NCBI GenBank assembly: GCA_963767475.1
Contig: CAVYEI010000002.1
Location: forward strand, 1,488,001 to 1,552,000
DNA: 64,000 bases
DNA from: WHSW01 sp963767475
Lineage (GTDB): Bacteria; Actinomycetota; Thermoleophilia; Solirubrobacterales; 70-9
Reading direction: 5' to 3'
A program made the translations under genes and the position numbers. Below the pieces are notes generated by a model. That model searched no databases and was not told the origin of the DNA. It worked only from the letters and a program-made list of their open reading frames with translations. This document shows, in pieces, positions 32,979 to 41,052 of the stretch (position 1 is its first letter; every line of letters starts with the position of its first letter).

Positions 32979-33472
32979 TCCGTCGCGACCGCGGCCTGCT
33001 TGCCCGCCATGAACTCGGCGAGGCCCTCGCGCGCCTGGGCGCGGATCTTGCCCTGAACGGGAGGCGACCAGCCGAGCAGCAGGCCGATCGGGCCGAGCGC
33101 CTGACGCGCCCAGGCGTAGAGGTCGAAGTCGTCGCGGTGGTCGGCGATCAGCCCGTTCTCGAACTTGAAGCTGGCGTCGATCACGTTGTGGACGGCGCGG
33201 CCGGTGGAGAAGGTGTAGTCGGCTTCCCAGTGGGCCGAGCCGGTGTCGGCGTCGGCTTGGACGTCGGAGTGCACGATCTTGAGGTCCTTTGCCCGCCCGC
33301 AAAGCATCCGCCACATCGAGCCGACCTCGTCGCCGTTGAGGTCCTGGAACACGGGGTCGTGAAAGTGGGCGTTGGGCGCGTAGCAGGCAGCCATCGCATC
33401 GCCGTCGAAGCGGGCGAAGGCCTCGTAGAAGCGGTTGATCAGCGCCGCGTTGGCGGTCGGGTCGCCGGACAC
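32975..33472 (-). CDS. SnoaL/ketosteroid-isomerase-like (NTF2 fold) protein
   Basis: 165 aa from ATG 33472. NTF2 pattern: NAALINRFYEAFARFDGDAMAACYAPNAHFHDPVF, MWRMLCGRAKDLKIVHSDVQ, AHWEADYTFSTGRAVHNVIDASFKF and DDFDLYAWARQALGP. The C-terminal tail (KIRAQAREGLAEFMAGKQ) is helical. Its stop is coupled to the WS/DGAT start by a 4-nt overlap. It may handle a hydrophobic substrate; no proof of isomerase activity. Confidence 0.85.
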   Translation of the reverse strand: MSGDPTANAALINRFYEAFARFDGDAMAACYAPNAHFHDPVFQDLNGDEVGSMWRMLCGRAKDLKIVHSDVQADADTGSAHWEADYTFSTGRAVHNVIDASFKFENGLIADHRDDFDLYAWARQALGPIGLLLGWSPPVQGKIRAQAREGLAEFMAGKQAAVATE

Positions 33473-33506
33473 GCAGCCGATCGTATCCGCGACGGCCCCG
33501 CCGCGC

Positions 33507-34274
33507 TCAGTTGAGGGTCGCGACCTTGATCGCGGTCAGGCCCACGTTGGTGAACGCGCCCCCGGAGTTCGTCGCCTGGCAGAGCAGCTCGGCGTTGCCG
33601 GCCGTCGCCAAGGTGCCCCCGCCGGTCAGCGCCAGGAACTCACTGTCGTCGGTGCCGTCTGCCCCGATCCTCGCGCCCGCGGTGGCGACGGTGGTCCCGG
33701 CGAGCGCGATCCGGCAGCCGGCTGTGTGGATCGCCGCGACCGCAGTGTCGGCGGTGGCGTAGGCGTTGAGGATGTAGCTGCCGGCCGGCAGGGCGAGCGT
33801 GCGCAGCGGCGATTCGGAGATCGTCCACGGGACGTCGACAGTCGTCGTCGACTCGAATCCGTTGCTGGGCCCCGTCGATCCGGGGTCTCCCGGGTCACCC
33901 GGGTCGCCCTCGGCCCCCTGAACTCCCTGGATTCCCTGGACTCCCTGCGGCCCGGTTGCGCCCTTGGGGCCCTGGGCGCCGGCGGGCAGCTGGCCGGGCG
34001 CGAAGTCGGCGGCTGAGAGCGACCCATCGGCGACCTTCGCCGCTTCGACCGAGTCCGCGGCCAGATCGGCGTTCTTCACCTGGCCGTCCTTGATCTGCTT
34101 CGACTTGACGCTGTTCTTGCTCAGCTGGATCGCGGCGTAGGAGGAGCCGCCGAGGGCGACGAACAGCGCCAGCAGCGCGGTCAACGTTCGCGAACGAAGC
34201 CTTCTCCCTGAGCCCTGCCAAGGGCGGCACACGAGTCGACCCGAACCACCGTCGGCGGGGGCGCCTGCGAGCAT
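33507..34274 (-). CDS. Secreted collagen-like protein with NSVKSKQIKDGQVK module
   Basis: Up to 255 aa from ATG 34274; that start lies in a palindrome 8 bp from the divergent gene, and the GTG at 34232 or a site nearer the signal peptide (TALLALFVALGGSSYAA) may be real. After NSVKSKQIKDGQVKNADLAAD and a few decapeptide repeats come about ten collagen triplets (GPKGATGPQGVQGIQGVQG, GDPGDPGDPG). The C-terminal ~110 residues are a beta-sandwich with two Cys (TAGCRIALAG, AELLCQATN) and end in VGLTAIKVATLN, like C1q/TNF-type heads of bacterial collagen-like proteins. Likely a trimeric surface stalk. Paralogue of 8290-9039 in its first 60 residues. Confidence 0.82.
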   Translation of the reverse strand: MLAGAPADGGSGRLVCRPWQGSGRRLRSRTLTALLALFVALGGSSYAAIQLSKNSVKSKQIKDGQVKNADLAADSVEAAKVADGSLSAADFAPGQLPAGAQGPKGATGPQGVQGIQGVQGAEGDPGDPGDPGSTGPSNGFESTTTVDVPWTISESPLRTLALPAGSYILNAYATADTAVAAIHTAGCRIALAGTTVATAGARIGADGTDDSEFLALTGGGTLATAGNAELLCQATNSGGAFTNVGLTAIKVATLN

Positions 34275-34282
34275 CTGCTCGG

Positions 34283-35287
34283 ATGGGTCAATCGAGGCGA
34301 AAGCGCGAGCTCGGGCGCGGCGAGCGGGTTCTGCCCGGCGTCTGGAGGCTGCGCCTGCCGCTTCCCTGGCCCGGGGTGCCCCACGTGAACGCGTTCGCCG
34401 TTCGCTCCGGCGACGGAATCGTCCTCTTCGACACCGGGATGGCGACCGAGGACGGCCAGCGCCAGCTCGAGCTGGCTCTGGCGCAGGTCGGATTTCGGCT
34501 CGAGGACGTGGGCCTGGTCGTCTGCACCCATGCCCACACCGACCACTACGGGCTCGCGGCGCCGATCGTCGACCGGGCCGGGTGCGAACTCTGGATGCAC
34601 CCGGCCTGGGAGCACATCAGGGGGATGATCGACGACCCCGACGCCTCGCTCGATCGCCGGATCGAGGTCGCCCGCCAGAGCGGCGTGCCGCCGAAGGCGC
34701 TCGAGCAGTACGAGCAGTCACGTCGCGGCGGCAACACCGGGATCGTTCGCGCCGTCGCTCCCGATCGTGAGCTGGTGCCCGGGGTCGAGGTGGAGACCGA
34801 CCTCGGCGCCTGGCAGGTGATCGAGACTCCCGGCCACGCCCCCTCGCACGTGTGCCTGCACCAGCCCGAGAGCGGGCTGGTGATCTCCGGCGACCATCTG
34901 CTCGGGCGGATCAGCCTTTTCTTCGACTACGGCCACACGCCCGATCCGGTGGGCGAGTTCATCGGCGGCCTCGACGAGGTCGACAAGCTCGAGCACACGA
35001 CGCTCTGCCTCGCCGGCCACGGGCGGCCGTTTCGCGACGTGCCGGCGAAGGTCGCCGGTAACCGGGCCGAGCTCGATCTGCATCTGGGCCGGGTCCGCGA
35101 GGCGCTTGCCGGTGAGCCGAGGACCGCGTTCGAGGTCGTCGGCGACCTGGTCGGACCGGAGAACTACAACCCGGCGATGGCCGCCTGGGGCCTTCAGATC
35201 GCGCTCGCCTACCTCGACCACCTGGCCCTGCTGGGGGAGGTCGAGGAGGTGGAGGGAGAGGACCCCCGGCGCTGGCGGCTGGTCTGA
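34283..35287 (+). CDS. Metallo-beta-lactamase fold hydrolase
   Basis: 334 aa from ATG 34283. Zinc ligands are clear: VCTHAHTDHYGLA, ETPGHAPSHVCLH, VISGDHLLG and CLAGHGRPF. The C-terminal ~80 residues (RAELDLHLGRVREALAGEPRTAFEV ... AYLDHLALLGEVEEV) form the helical extension with winged-helix character seen in the LACTB2/GloB-like subgroup. Substrate unknown; thioesterase or lactonase activity is plausible. The stop abuts that of the convergent TetR gene (35287/35288). Confidence 0.9.
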   Translation: MGQSRRKRELGRGERVLPGVWRLRLPLPWPGVPHVNAFAVRSGDGIVLFDTGMATEDGQRQLELALAQVGFRLEDVGLVVCTHAHTDHYGLAAPIVDRAGCELWMHPAWEHIRGMIDDPDASLDRRIEVARQSGVPPKALEQYEQSRRGGNTGIVRAVAPDRELVPGVEVETDLGAWQVIETPGHAPSHVCLHQPESGLVISGDHLLGRISLFFDYGHTPDPVGEFIGGLDEVDKLEHTTLCLAGHGRPFRDVPAKVAGNRAELDLHLGRVREALAGEPRTAFEVVGDLVGPENYNPAMAAWGLQIALAYLDHLALLGEVEEVEGEDPRRWRLV

Positions 35288-35878
35288 TCAGGGCGTGGTC
35301 AGCGCGGTGCGGACGATCAGGCTGATTCGCTCTCGATATTCGACCCGGCTCCAGCCGCGGTCGGTGATCAGCTGATCCCAGAGCGGGACCGAGAGCATGG
35401 CCCAGAGCATCTCGCTCGCGATTTGCGGCTTGAGGTCGGCTCGCAGCGTGCCATCGGCCGCGCAGCGACCGATCACCAGCCGGCAAACACCGAGCAGGGC
35501 CTCCATCCGGTCCTCCCAGGCGGCAGCCAGCGCCGGGTCCGAACCGCGGCCGGCAAGAACGCTGCGTGAGACCCCGACGAAGCCGGCGACGTAGTCCGCC
35601 CACCAGGCAACGAGCGCCTCGAGCGCGCCGCGGCCGTCGGCGGAGGCGAGGATGTCGGCGACCGCGGTCTCGGCCCCGGCCCGCTCGTCGATATCGGCGA
35701 GAACCGCCTTCAGCAGACCGGCCCGCGAGCCGAAATGGCGGTAGATCGCCTGCCTCGAATAACCGGCCCGCGCGGCGATCGTCGCCATGCCGACATCGGC
35801 GGATCCCGGCTCCTCGAGCAAGCCGCGGGTCGCATCGAGGATCGATCGGCGCGTTTCCAGTCCACCGGGCAGGTCCAC
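35288..35878 (-). CDS. TetR family regulator
   Basis: 196 aa; GTG at 35878. The helix-turn-helix is RRSILDATRGLLEEPGSADVGMATIAARAGYSRQAIYRHFGSRAGLL; the rest is a TetR_C helical domain. An in-frame ATG far upstream (36031) would run through the operator and antisense to the next gene, so it is rejected. The start codon overlaps a pair of palindromic operators (35878-35908) shared with the divergent NTF2-like gene, so it almost certainly represses itself and that gene. Confidence 0.92.
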   Translation of the reverse strand: MDLPGGLETRRSILDATRGLLEEPGSADVGMATIAARAGYSRQAIYRHFGSRAGLLKAVLADIDERAGAETAVADILASADGRGALEALVAWWADYVAGFVGVSRSVLAGRGSDPALAAAWEDRMEALLGVCRLVIGRCAADGTLRADLKPQIASEMLWAMLSVPLWDQLITDRGWSRVEYRERISLIVRTALTTP

Positions 35879-35908
35879 GTTACATAGTGTAACGTTACAG
35901 CGTGTAAT
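35878..35908. promoter_or_regulatory. Tandem TetR operator between divergent genes
   Basis: Four half-sites: GTTACA (35879), TGTAAC (35888), GTTACA (35894), TGTAAT (35903). They form two palindromes with 3-bp spacers, GTTACA-n3-TGTAAC (perfect) and GTTACA-n3-TGTAAT, 15 bp apart, and a perfect 12-bp centre TGTAACGTTACA. The site covers the TetR start codon and the promoter of the NTF2-like gene at 35931. Confidence 0.85.
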
Positions 35909-35930
35909 GGCCCAACCCGAGGAGATGCAT

Positions 35931-36323
35931 GTGAATGAGCAGCCAAGTCCCGCGCAGGTGGCCCGAGCGGCGATGGCGGCTGTGCAGGCCGGCGAGCGAG
36001 ACGCCTGGCTGGACCTGTTTTCGACCGACACCCGGGTCGAGGACCCGGTCGGTCACCTCCCGCCGATCGCCGGCCGCACCGCGCTCGCCGACTTCTGGGA
36101 CGGGGCGATCGCCTCGCTCGCCGGCGCCAGCTTCGATGTCACCCGTGAATGGGAGGCGGGACCGGAGGCGATGTTGATCGCCACGGTGACCATCTCCACT
36201 CCCTCGGGGGCCAGCGCCACCTACGACGGGGCGTTCAACTACACGCTCGACGGCGAGTCCAAGATCTCCTCGCTGCGCGCATTCTGGGACCTGCCCGCGG
36301 TCGGCGCCGCGCTGGCTCCCTGA
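35931..36323 (+). CDS. SnoaL/NTF2-like protein under TetR control
   Basis: 130 aa from GTG 35931, chosen because GAGGAG stands six bases upstream; ATGs at 35907 and 35925 are in frame, but the first lies inside the operator and the second is too close to the ribosome site. Sequence AQVARAAMAAVQAGERDAWLDLFSTDTRVEDPVGHLPPIAGRTALADFWDGAIA is a textbook NTF2 N-terminus with DP and pocket residues. It ends SSLRAFWDLPAVGAALAP. Predicted steroid-isomerase-like or ligand-binding protein, probably induced when the divergent TetR binds its ligand. Confidence 0.85.
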   Translation: MNEQPSPAQVARAAMAAVQAGERDAWLDLFSTDTRVEDPVGHLPPIAGRTALADFWDGAIASLAGASFDVTREWEAGPEAMLIATVTISTPSGASATYDGAFNYTLDGESKISSLRAFWDLPAVGAALAP

Positions 36324-36326
36324 GTA

Positions 36327-36700
36327 CTAGCGGAACAGCAGCACGGTCCCCACCGACTGGGAGACCCCGCCCGGCTCGTCGGTCAGGACCTCGACCGAGA
36401 CCAGCAGCGAGCCGTTCGCCTTCTTCAGCGCCTTGACGCCCTTCTTCGTCAGCTTCACCTTCGCTCGCTTCGACTCGCCGGCGGCGACCGAGAACGAGCC
36501 CTTGCCGACCTTCTTGTCGTTCGCGGTGACCTTCAGCCTGCCGGCGCAGGCCGCGCCCTCGGACTCGGGACAGGTGAGCTCGACCCGCCGCTTTGGGCCT
36601 GGACGGTCGATGCCGCGGTGGGGGCGGCGGCGACGAGCGCGAGCAGCGTCGTGAGGCCGATGGCAGCCGATGATCCGTATGTGCGCGCGCTCCCCCGCAT
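36327..36700 (-). pseudogene. Small secreted protein, frameshifted after signal peptide
   Basis: ATG 36700 encodes a signal peptide (AAIGLTTLLALVAAAPTAASTVQAQ). The frame then turns into low-quality sequence, while one frame over (from ~36605) a coherent mature domain continues: RRVELTCPESEGAACAGRLKV, NDKKVGKGSFSVAAGESKRA, KVKLTKKGVKALKKANGSLL and a stop at 36327. The mature part matches a Cys-containing beta-domain found as repeats in actinobacterial secreted proteins. Length 374 = 3x124+2, so one missing base restores a ~124-aa protein. Real decay or a sequence error cannot be told apart here. Confidence 0.7.
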
Positions 36701-36803
36701 CTGAGCCCTTTCTGATCGCACGGCACCCCCGACCATGCGGACGGCGAAAACGTATCCGATCGGGGCGCGGCCGTCCAGCCGTCCGGCCGGCGGCAGCGCG
36801 CCC

Positions 36804-38045
36804 TCAGCCCGGCGGTAGCTGGTAGGGGCGCCGGAGAGTCGCGGCGACGGCGCCCATGATCCGGTCGGCGGTGAGCGCGCACGCCCCGTCGAACGGGTGG
36901 TCGGCCAGCGTTTCCTGGCCTGCGCAGGATCCACTGAGGATGTCGCTGTTCGCCTCGACCACGACCGTCGTGTCGATGCCGGGGTGGTGGTAAACGGCGG
37001 TGGTAAAGCCCGGCACCTGACCCGTGTGTCCAAGCCATCCGTGGTCTCTGACCAGGCCGATGCCGTACGCCAGTTCTGGGATGCCGGTCGGCACCGCATC
37101 TTCGAAGGCGGCAAGTCGCTGCTTCTGCTGCACGGGTGCAAGCAGACCCTCACCGGTGCCCAGCGCACGCCCGTACACGAGCAGGTCACCGACGGTCGAG
37201 ATCATCTCACCGGCCGCCCACGCGTACGAGGGGTTCCAGTTGGTCGCATCGCCCGGATCGCCCGAGGCTTGGCCCTGCAGCGTGTAGCCGCGGGCGTGGG
37301 GCTTCGGCAGCGCGATCGAGCCGCCGGGCCACGAGGTCTCGGCAAGGCTCAGCGGGCGGATGATCCGTTCGCGGAGCACGGCGCGCAGCGGCCTGCCATC
37401 CGCGCGCTGGATCGCCAATCCGAGCAGGGTGTAGTTGCTGTCCGAGTAGTTGAACGCGGTCCCCGGAGGGAACACAGGCGAGTCGGCAAGGCCGAACTCC
37501 AGCAGCTGGCTGGGCCGCCACCGCTGCTCCGGATTCGAGTAGAGCGCGTTCGTGAACGAGGCATTGGCCGTGTAGCTGGCGACGCCGCTCCTCATGTCGG
37601 CCACGTCGCGCAGGGTCATCGTGTCGCCGTTCGGCACCCCCTCGACGTACTGGTCGATCGTGTCGGCGAGCGAGAGCTTGCGGTCGCCGACCAACTGCAT
37701 CAACAGCGTGCCGATGAAGGTCTTGGTCACCGATCCGATGCGGTGATGGACGGTCGGCCTCATCGGTTTCATCAAGCGCTCGTTCGCGATCCCGAGCGCC
37801 TTCACCCACCTGCCCTCGGGCGTCTGCACGCCGACCACGACCCCCGGAGTCGCGGCCTCGCTGAGCCCGAGAAGAACGGCGGCCTTCAGCCGTGCGCGCT
37901 GTCGACGAGGTAGCGGAGCGTCCGAGGTCGCCGACGCTGCGGCGGCCTTCGCGGACTGACCCTCTGCACGAGCATCGTTGCTCGCGCCGCCGACGATCAC
38001 GACGACGAGCAGGCCCACCAAGATCCCGGCACTTGCCCTCCCCAT
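36804..38045 (-). CDS. Secreted serine hydrolase, beta-lactamase/D,D-peptidase class
   Basis: 413 aa with a signal peptide (GILVGLLVVVIVGGASNDARA). Penicillin-binding fold: GSVTKTF is the SxxK with nucleophile Ser, YSDSNY the YxN-like motif, and LGHTGQVPGF the KTG-equivalent HTG. Resembles class C beta-lactamases and D-Ala-D-Ala carboxypeptidases (beta-lactamase family PF00144). It acts outside the membrane on a peptide, ester or beta-lactam. Two late Cys (GSCAGQET, DGACALTAD) may form a disulphide. Stands alone. Confidence 0.92.
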   Translation of the reverse strand: MGRASAGILVGLLVVVIVGGASNDARAEGQSAKAAAASATSDAPLPRRQRARLKAAVLLGLSEAATPGVVVGVQTPEGRWVKALGIANERLMKPMRPTVHHRIGSVTKTFIGTLLMQLVGDRKLSLADTIDQYVEGVPNGDTMTLRDVADMRSGVASYTANASFTNALYSNPEQRWRPSQLLEFGLADSPVFPPGTAFNYSDSNYTLLGLAIQRADGRPLRAVLRERIIRPLSLAETSWPGGSIALPKPHARGYTLQGQASGDPGDATNWNPSYAWAAGEMISTVGDLLVYGRALGTGEGLLAPVQQKQRLAAFEDAVPTGIPELAYGIGLVRDHGWLGHTGQVPGFTTAVYHHPGIDTTVVVEANSDILSGSCAGQETLADHPFDGACALTADRIMGAVAATLRRPYQLPPG

Positions 38046-38119
38046 CGCGAAGCAGTCTATGCCGAGTCCGGGAGCAACTCCTACAATCGCTAGCCCCCGG
38101 GCCTGCTCCCGGGTACTCA

Positions 38120-38193
38120 GGGCCCGTAGCTCAGCCGGATAGAGCGTCGGTCTACGAAACCGAAGGTCACAGGTTCGAATCCTGTCGGGCCCG
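38120..38193 (+). tRNA. tRNA-Arg (anticodon ACG)
   Basis: 74 nt. Acceptor GGGCCCG/CGGGCCC with discriminator G, D-arm GCTCAGCCGGATAGAGC, anticodon stem TCGGT/ACCGA with loop CTACGAA (ACG, to be read as ICG), T-arm ACAGG TTCGAAT CCTGT. CCA not encoded. Confidence 0.97.
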
Positions 38194-38207
38194 TTCCCCA
38201 GTCTCGC

Positions 38208-38774
38208 TCAGGCGAGCAGATCGAAGAACTCATCGGTTGCGATGTCGAGGTCATACAGGCGCTTGACGGCGACGCGCTCGCCAGCGAGCTCGATGCTGGC
38301 CCGCTCAGACTCGCGGCCCTCGTCGAGGTCGAAGACCTTCACCGATGCGCGCGGCCATGAGCCCTGCTCGCCGGGCAAAATCCGGATGCGGTAGAGCAGG
38401 ATGCTCTCCTTCTTGCCCTTGGCCCGATAGGCGACCACCCGCGACTCGGTGGCGGCGAGCACGAACTCCCTCGGGAGAAGCCTCGAGCGCCGGAACAGCT
38501 TCTGCTTCAGCGCGGCGGTCCCGATCACCTCCTCGCCGAGCCACTCGAAGGAGTTGATCGTCTCCTTCGGGCGGTAGCCGTCTGCCTCGGCCTGCCCGAC
38601 GGCGCGCCGCGGCGCGTAGACGGTCAGCTCCCCGCGGGTCCGACGGCGTCGCTCGATCAGCGAAGCGATTCGCCGCCCGAGGGCCTGCCAGGCCTCGACG
38701 TTCGGCGTCCAGACACGTCGCACGATCAGGCTCCAGCGTCCGTGAGGAGCGGCGCGACCCGCTCCCAGCACCAT
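38208..38774 (-). CDS. Uncharacterised PH-like/bacterial membrane-associated protein
   Basis: 188 aa from ATG 38774 (a GTG four codons upstream is also open). The N-terminal part is basic (GRRIASLIERRRRTRGELTVYAPRR). The centre KETINSFEWLGEEVIGTAALKQKLFRR leads to REFVLAATESRVVAYRAKGKKESILLYRIRILPGE, where LAATESRVVAY resembles the bacterial PH-like domain strand (xxxLTxxRLxxx). No signal peptide or membrane segment. Function unknown. It ends 14 bp from the tRNA-Arg gene, convergent with it. Confidence 0.65.
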   Translation of the reverse strand: MVLGAGRAAPHGRWSLIVRRVWTPNVEAWQALGRRIASLIERRRRTRGELTVYAPRRAVGQAEADGYRPKETINSFEWLGEEVIGTAALKQKLFRRSRLLPREFVLAATESRVVAYRAKGKKESILLYRIRILPGEQGSWPRASVKVFDLDEGRESERASIELAGERVAVKRLYDLDIATDEFFDLLA

Positions 38775-38855
38775 GCCCCATGCCACGCTCCGGGGAGGAG
38801 GGCGTATGTCGCCACGCACCGAGTCTAGGACGCCGGGCTTACGATCGTCTACGGG

Positions 38856-39221
38856 ATGGACGCAGCACAGCTCCGTGGGTACTGCCTCTCCTTCACAGGA
38901 GCGGCCGAGACGTTTCCGTTCGGCCCGGAGACGTCGGTGTTCAAGGTCGCGGGCAAGATGTTCGCGCTCTCGCAACTCGATCGGGTCCCGCTGCGCGTCA
39001 GCCTCAAATGCGAGCCTGGCCTCGCCGACCAACTCCGCCAGACCCACGCCGCGGTGCTGCCGGGTTACCACCTGAACAAGCGGCACTGGAACACCGTGAT
39101 CCTCGACGGGTCGCTCGTCGAGCGGCTGATCAAGGACATGATCGAGGACTCGTACGACCTCGTGGTCAGCGGCCTGCCGCAGCCGCGCCAAGAGGCGCTG
39201 GGCTGGCGCACCGACGCCTGA
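38856..39221 (+). CDS. MmcQ/YjbR family protein
   Basis: 121 aa from ATG 38856. Features of the CyaY-like fold of this family are present: LRGYCLSFTGAAETFPFGPETSVFKVAGKMFAL, RVSLKCEPGLADQLRQTHAAVLPGYHLNKRHWNTVIL, LIKDMIEDSYDLVVSGLP. The family is widespread, annotated as DNA-binding on weak grounds. Length is standard. Monocistronic, or with the LuxR gene 56 nt downstream. Confidence 0.92.
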   Translation: MDAAQLRGYCLSFTGAAETFPFGPETSVFKVAGKMFALSQLDRVPLRVSLKCEPGLADQLRQTHAAVLPGYHLNKRHWNTVILDGSLVERLIKDMIEDSYDLVVSGLPQPRQEALGWRTDA

Positions 39222-39277
39222 GAGCCGTTCTCTCTTCAGGGCCGTTCGGCGGGGAGTAGCGTGCTGAGCGAGTAGCC

Positions 39278-40918
39278 GTGGCGGACGTAGCCGATGCCAT
39301 CGAGCGTGGACGCGAGGCCTGTGCGAGGCGGGCGTGGATGGCTGCCTTCGAGTCGTTGTCAGAGGCCGACTCGGAGTCCGCGCTCGGAGCGCAGGACCTC
39401 GAGCTGCTGGCGACAGCGGCGTACATGATCGGTCGCGAAGACGACTACGTGGCCGGGCTCGAGCGCGCCCATCGGGCCTACCTGGACGCCGGCGAGCCGC
39501 GCCGCGCCGCTCGCTGCGCCGTCTGGGCCGGTCTCTGCCTTGCCGTTCGAGGCGATTGGGGCCGGGCGAGCGGGTGGTTTGGCCGCGCCGAGCGACTGGT
39601 CGAGCGCGACGGCGGCGACTGCGTCGAGCGCGGGTACCTGCTGATACCTGCGATCAAGCAGCACGAGCTGCAAGGCGACTTCGAGGCGCATTACGCGACC
39701 GCCGTCGAGGCCGCGCAGATCGCCGAGCGCCACGGTGACGGCGACCTGCAGGCGATCGCGGTCCACGAGCAGGGCCGGGCGCTGGTCAAGCAGGCGCGGG
39801 TCGCGGACGGCCTGGCGTTGCTGGACGAGGTGATGGTGGACGTGGCCGGCGGCGAGCTGTCGCCGATCGTGACTGGGATCCTCTACTGCAGCGTCATCGA
39901 CGGCTGCCAGGCCGCGCACGCGCTGAGCCGGTCGCGCGAATGGACCGCGGCGCTCTCGCAGTGGTGCGAGCAGCAACCGGAGATGGTCTCGTTCTCCGGC
40001 CGTTGCCTGGTCCACCGCGCCGAGATCATGCAGCTGCACGGCTCCTGGCCGGAGGCGCTGACCGAAGCCGAGCGGGCCCGCCAGCGGGCTGTGCGAGGCG
40101 CGAATCCGGGGGCCGCCGGCGAGGCGCTCTACCGACAGGGCGAACTGCTGCGGCTGCGAGGCGAGACCACGGCGGCCGAGGACGCCTACCGGGAAGCGAG
40201 CCGTCTCGGGCGCGAGCCGCAGCCGGGTCTGGCGCTGCTACGACTCGAGCAGGGCAATTCCCCGGCGGCGGTCGCGGCGATCCGTCGCCTGGCCGGCGAG
40301 GCCAGCGCGCAATGGGAGCGGGCGGCCCTGCTGCCCGCTTACGTCGAGGTGATGCTCGCCGTCGGCGAGATCGACGAGGCACGCGAAGCATGCCGCGACC
40401 TCGTCGCGATCAGCGACGGCTTCCACAGCGAGCTGCTGGAGGCCGCCGGGGCACAGGCTCGGGGGGCGGTTGCGCTGGCCGAGGGCGACCCGCGGACCGC
40501 GCTCCCCTTGCTGCGGCAGGCACTGGCGGAATGGCAGGACCTCGACGCCCCCTACGAGATCGCATGCGTGCGGGTGCTCGTCGCGCGCGCCTGCCGCGCG
40601 CTGGGCGACGAGGACGGTGCCGGACTAGAGCTCGAGGCCGCCCGCGGCGCGTTCGAGCAACTCGGGGCGGCTTCGGATCTGGCCGCGGTCGACTCGCTCG
40701 CAGGGCCCGCCGGCGGCTCGGATCCGCACGGACTGACGTTGCGTGAGGTCGAGGTGCTTCGCCTGGTCGCCGCCGGCGAGACCAATAAGGAGATCGCCGC
40801 CGAGCTCGTCCTCAGCGTGCGCACCGTGGACCGCCACGTGAGCAACATCCTCGCCAAGCTTGGCGCTTCCTCGCGCGCGGCAGCGACGGCCCACGCGTAC
40901 CAGCACCAGCTGCTCTGA
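39278..40918 (+). CDS. LuxR-family regulator with TPR-like sensor
   Basis: 546 aa from GTG 39278. Residues 1-450 are helical-repeat (TPR-like) sequence rich in A/E/R, with no P-loop, so it is not a LAL ATPase. Residues ~480-546 are a LuxR DNA-binding domain: LTLREVEVLRLVAAGETNKEIAAELVLSVRTVDRHVSNILAKLGASSRAAA. Paired with the FAD oxidoreductase gene 134 bp downstream, as often seen in actinobacteria. The spacer holds a long inverted repeat that could be its binding site. Confidence 0.9.
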   Translation: MADVADAIERGREACARRAWMAAFESLSEADSESALGAQDLELLATAAYMIGREDDYVAGLERAHRAYLDAGEPRRAARCAVWAGLCLAVRGDWGRASGWFGRAERLVERDGGDCVERGYLLIPAIKQHELQGDFEAHYATAVEAAQIAERHGDGDLQAIAVHEQGRALVKQARVADGLALLDEVMVDVAGGELSPIVTGILYCSVIDGCQAAHALSRSREWTAALSQWCEQQPEMVSFSGRCLVHRAEIMQLHGSWPEALTEAERARQRAVRGANPGAAGEALYRQGELLRLRGETTAAEDAYREASRLGREPQPGLALLRLEQGNSPAAVAAIRRLAGEASAQWERAALLPAYVEVMLAVGEIDEAREACRDLVAISDGFHSELLEAAGAQARGAVALAEGDPRTALPLLRQALAEWQDLDAPYEIACVRVLVARACRALGDEDGAGLELEAARGAFEQLGAASDLAAVDSLAGPAGGSDPHGLTLREVEVLRLVAAGETNKEIAAELVLSVRTVDRHVSNILAKLGASSRAAATAHAYQHQLL

Positions 40919-40930
40919 GCCGGTCTGGGT

Positions 40931-40972
40931 AGAACCACCCATCGTGCCGCTCGGCCGAAATTGGGTGGTTCT
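40931..40972. promoter_or_regulatory. 11-bp inverted repeat, candidate LuxR site or hairpin
   Basis: AGAACCACCCA (40931-40941) and TGGGTGGTTCT (40962-40972) are perfect complements, centres 31 bp apart (about three helical turns). A further TGGGT at 40926 pairs with the first ACCCA. It lies 12 bp past the LuxR stop and 80 bp before the oxidoreductase start, so either a regulator site or a terminator. Confidence 0.5.
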
Positions 40973-41052
40973 GCGGAAGCGAAGCCGCGCCGGCCCCGGC
41001 AGAGTCGTGGCCATGCCAACGATCAGCCAGGGATCCACCGAGGAGGCGGGAG

